A DNA stretch of 7,316 nucleotides, from positions 1 through 7,316 of the forward strand of contig CAZZIE010000188.1 of the NCBI GenBank assembly GCA_964654185.1, read 5' to 3'. The translations under genes were made by a program, and so were the position numbers. The notes under the pieces are model-generated. The model did no database searches and had not been told where the DNA came from. It worked only from the letters and a program-made list of their open reading frames with translations. Shown piece by piece: positions 5,439-7,316 of the stretch. The stretch's first letter is position 1. Each line of letters begins with the position of its first letter. The stretch comes from CAYFQV01 sp964654185. Its GTDB lineage: Bacteria; Spirochaetota; Spirochaetia; DSM-27196; PWMO01.

Positions 5439-7265
5439 ATGGATTTTGCCCGGAACAATCTGGACCAGTCGCAGTCCCCCTACCTTCGACAGCACGCGGA
5501 CAACCCCGTGTGGTGGCAGGAGTGGAGTCCCGAATCGTTGGCGCACGCCCGGGAGGCCGGGAAGCCCCTCTTCGTGTCCGTGGGTTACGCCACTTGTCAC
5601 TGGTGCCACGTCATGGCGGATGATACCTTCTCCGATCAGGAGTGCGCGGACTACCTGAACGAGCACTTCGTGTCGGTCAAGGTGGACCGGGAGGAACGGC
5701 CCGACATCGACCAGTTCCTCATGGACTTTCTGGTTGCCGCCACCGGTCAGGGAGGCTGGCCCATGAACGTGGTCCTTACGCCGGACCTCCGTCCCTTCTT
5801 CGCAACGACCTATCTGGGCTCGCAGCCGCGCTTCGGGCGCCCCGGATTCCGGGAGGTCATGGAGAAAGTCCTCGATTTCTGGAAGGAGCGCGACGAAGGC
5901 ATCCGCCATTTTGCCCCGCAGATACCCTCCCTCCAGGCGCCGGGGGAAAGCGCCGAGACGCCTGAAGAGATTCAGGACGATGTCCACGCCACTCTGTGGT
6001 CGCGCTTCGACAGTGAGTATGGTGGCTTCGGCACCGCGCAGAAGTTCCCGCCGCACAGCACCATCCTCTACCTGCTCCACGCCCAGGCTGCGCGTCCGAC
6101 CGACCAGATCGAGTCCATGTTGCGGGGAACCCTGGACGCCATTTGCAACGGCGGGTTGCACGACCACCTCCAGGGCGGCTTCTTTCGGTACTGCACCGAC
6201 CGACAGTGGCGTATCCCCCACTTTGAGAAGATGCTCTACGACCAGGCCATGCTGCTGTGGAACCTCTCCCTCGCGGCTCGACTCCTGGATGAACAGCGCT
6301 ACCGAAGCGCCGCGCGGGGGGTGCTGCGCGCCCTTCGCGAAACCTTCCGCACCGAAGAGGGGCTCTTCGTATCGGCTCACGATGCGGATACCGCCCACGA
6401 AGAGGGCGGCACGTACCTGTGGACCCGGGAGGAGCTCGAGGAGCTCCTGAGTGAAGAGGAGATCACCCTCTTCGCGAGAGTCTACGAGCTTCCGGAAGGG
6501 GGCAACTTCGAAGATCGCATTCACCTGATCCGATACGATGAGCCGATGGACGACGAACCGATGGGCGAGGCGCTGGAAACGATCCATGAGAAGCTGCTGG
6601 AGGCGCGAAAGAAGCGAACGCAGCCTGATACGGACCGGAAGGTCATCACCAGCTGGAACGCCCTCACCGGCGTCGCCCTGGTCAACGCCTATCGCCATCT
6701 CGGAGAAGACGCGGCCCTCGATGAGGCGCGGACGGTCTTCTCCCGCCTCTGGGAGCTCCACGTCGGGAGTTCCACGGTTGCCCACTCATCTTTAGACGGT
6801 GAAGTGAAGGAAAACACCTTCCTTCAGGATCCTGCAGCAATGCTGCTCCTCGCCACCTACCTCCACGAAGATACCCGGAGCCTCTCAGATGAGATCGAGA
6901 GCCTGCGAAAGATGGTGCTCGGCTTCAAGAGAGAGGGACAGTGGATCGAAGGCGATTCCCCGGACCTCGGCGCGGTTGCAGCACAACTCTTCGACAGTCC
7001 GACACCCTCATCCACCTCCATGGCGGAGCTGGGACTGCTCCGCCGGGACATGCTTGCCGGCGAGCTCTACGATGAGCGTTCCTTCGGGCAACCCCACGTG
7101 CAGGACGCCCTCAACGTTGCCGCCCTGGCGTCGACTGGATACATCTACCTGGTCGAGTCGCCGGAGCCGGTGGAATGGACGAAGTTGCCGGTCAATACCA
7201 TCCAGGCACCGGGTGAGCAAACAACGTACTGTTACATGGGCTTGTGCACGCCGGGACTACCATAA
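5439..7265 (+). CDS. DUF255 thioredoxin-domain protein (YyaL / SPATA20 type)
   Basis: This is a 608-residue soluble protein without a signal peptide. The N-terminal thioredoxin-like domain (about 5-160) has the family's opening SPYLRQHADNPVWW (13-26), then GYATCHWCHVM (49-59) with the C-x-x-C pair Cys53 and Cys56, DREERPDID (83-91) and GGWPMNVVLTP (105-115). The rest resembles an alpha/alpha-barrel domain: GGFGTAQKFP (195-204), GGFFRY (246-251), PHFEKMLYDQA (260-270), AHDADTAHEEGGTYLW (313-328) and ITSWNAL (403-409). These are the hallmark blocks of DUF255 proteins, often annotated as thioredoxin-domain or epimerase-like proteins; I know of no settled enzymatic role. Many relatives are around 650-700 residues. 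This one looks shortened after residue 410, mainly in the last barrel helices. The tail TTYCYMGLCTPGLP (595-608) keeps a cysteine pair (598, 603) like the C-terminal YVC-x-C ending of relatives. ATG 5439 fits the family start. The gene is divergent from the NicO gene. Confidence 0.9.
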   Translation: MDFARNNLDQSQSPYLRQHADNPVWWQEWSPESLAHAREAGKPLFVSVGYATCHWCHVMADDTFSDQECADYLNEHFVSVKVDREERPDIDQFLMDFLVAATGQGGWPMNVVLTPDLRPFFATTYLGSQPRFGRPGFREVMEKVLDFWKERDEGIRHFAPQIPSLQAPGESAETPEEIQDDVHATLWSRFDSEYGGFGTAQKFPPHSTILYLLHAQAARPTDQIESMLRGTLDAICNGGLHDHLQGGFFRYCTDRQWRIPHFEKMLYDQAMLLWNLSLAARLLDEQRYRSAARGVLRALRETFRTEEGLFVSAHDADTAHEEGGTYLWTREELEELLSEEEITLFARVYELPEGGNFEDRIHLIRYDEPMDDEPMGEALETIHEKLLEARKKRTQPDTDRKVITSWNALTGVALVNAYRHLGEDAALDEARTVFSRLWELHVGSSTVAHSSLDGEVKENTFLQDPAAMLLLATYLHEDTRSLSDEIESLRKMVLGFKREGQWIEGDSPDLGAVAAQLFDSPTPSSTSMAELGLLRRDMLAGELYDERSFGQPHVQDALNVAALASTGYIYLVESPEPVEWTKLPVNTIQAPGEQTTYCYMGLCTPGLP

Positions 7266-7281
7266 CCTACCCACAACCCTG

Positions 7282-7316
7282 TTGATTTGCCTGGGCCAGA
7301 TCCCGTATCGCATAAT
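7282..7316 (+). promoter_or_regulatory. Possible promoter of the next gene, cut by the window edge
   Basis: The window ends in CATAAT (7311-7316), the same hexamer as the proposed MFS -10 box. TTGCCT (7287-7292) lies 18 bases upstream and TTGATT (7282-7287) 23 bases upstream, so the first is the better -35 partner. The short 3' flank 7266-7316 shows no convincing terminator hairpin; CTGGGCCAG (7291-7299) is only a 4-bp dyad. Confidence 0.35.

Noticed and set aside
5201..5458. An upstream extension of the NicO gene to 5458
   Set aside because: It would cross the DUF255 start and the tandem repeat and give an Arg/Cys/Gly-rich segment ahead of a clear signal peptide. GTG 5200 has a well-spaced GGAG.
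5232..6785. A 517-codon open frame on the minus strand opposite the DUF255 gene
   Set aside because: It is opposite a gene with strong family motifs, shows no domain of its own, and runs through the promoter region.

Overview
This is a high-GC bacterial chromosome segment with tightly packed genes. The sequence alone does not identify the phylum. All complete genes look like chromosomal housekeeping or accessory genes. There is no transposase, integrase, phage gene, CRISPR array, rRNA or tRNA, and no gene is visibly broken.

Layout. (1) Positions 1-98 hold the C-terminal tail of a gene that looks like protein-L-isoaspartate O-methyltransferase (pcm). Its stop codon overlaps the next start in an ATGA. 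(2) 95-2839 encodes a 914-residue membrane protein of the spermidine-synthase-like family: an N-terminal membrane domain, a Rossmann methyltransferase-like domain and a C-terminal membrane domain. A Gly/Asp/Arg-rich insert interrupts the Rossmann part. (3) 2848-4002 encodes a 12-helix MFS transporter, which seems to have its own promoter inside the last codons of gene 2. (4) 4003-4102 is a convergent intergenic region with nested GC-rich inverted repeats. (5) 5200-4103, on the minus strand, encodes a NicO-type nickel/cobalt transporter with a GTG start, preceded by a possible 9-codon leader peptide. (6) 5201-5438 is a divergent regulatory region. Degenerate 20-bp tandem repeats lie between two candidate promoters. 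(7) 5439-7265 encodes a 608-residue DUF255/YyaL-type thioredoxin-fold protein. (8) 7266-7316 is a short 3' flank ending in a CATAAT box, possibly the promoter of the next gene.

How the parts fit. Genes 1 and 2 form a translationally coupled pair of SAM-type enzymes or enzyme-like proteins. The MFS gene follows in the same direction but looks independently transcribed. The NicO and DUF255 genes are divergent and share a control region. That is compatible with co-regulation by metal or redox state, but nothing in the sequence proves it.

The most interesting signals are regulatory. Two genes without Shine-Dalgarno sequences (MFS and DUF255) each have a -35/N17/-10 arrangement placed so that transcription would begin at or next to the ATG, which suggests leaderless mRNAs. 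The two genes with Shine-Dalgarno sequences lack that arrangement. I do not see a convincing new multigene defence or biosynthetic system.
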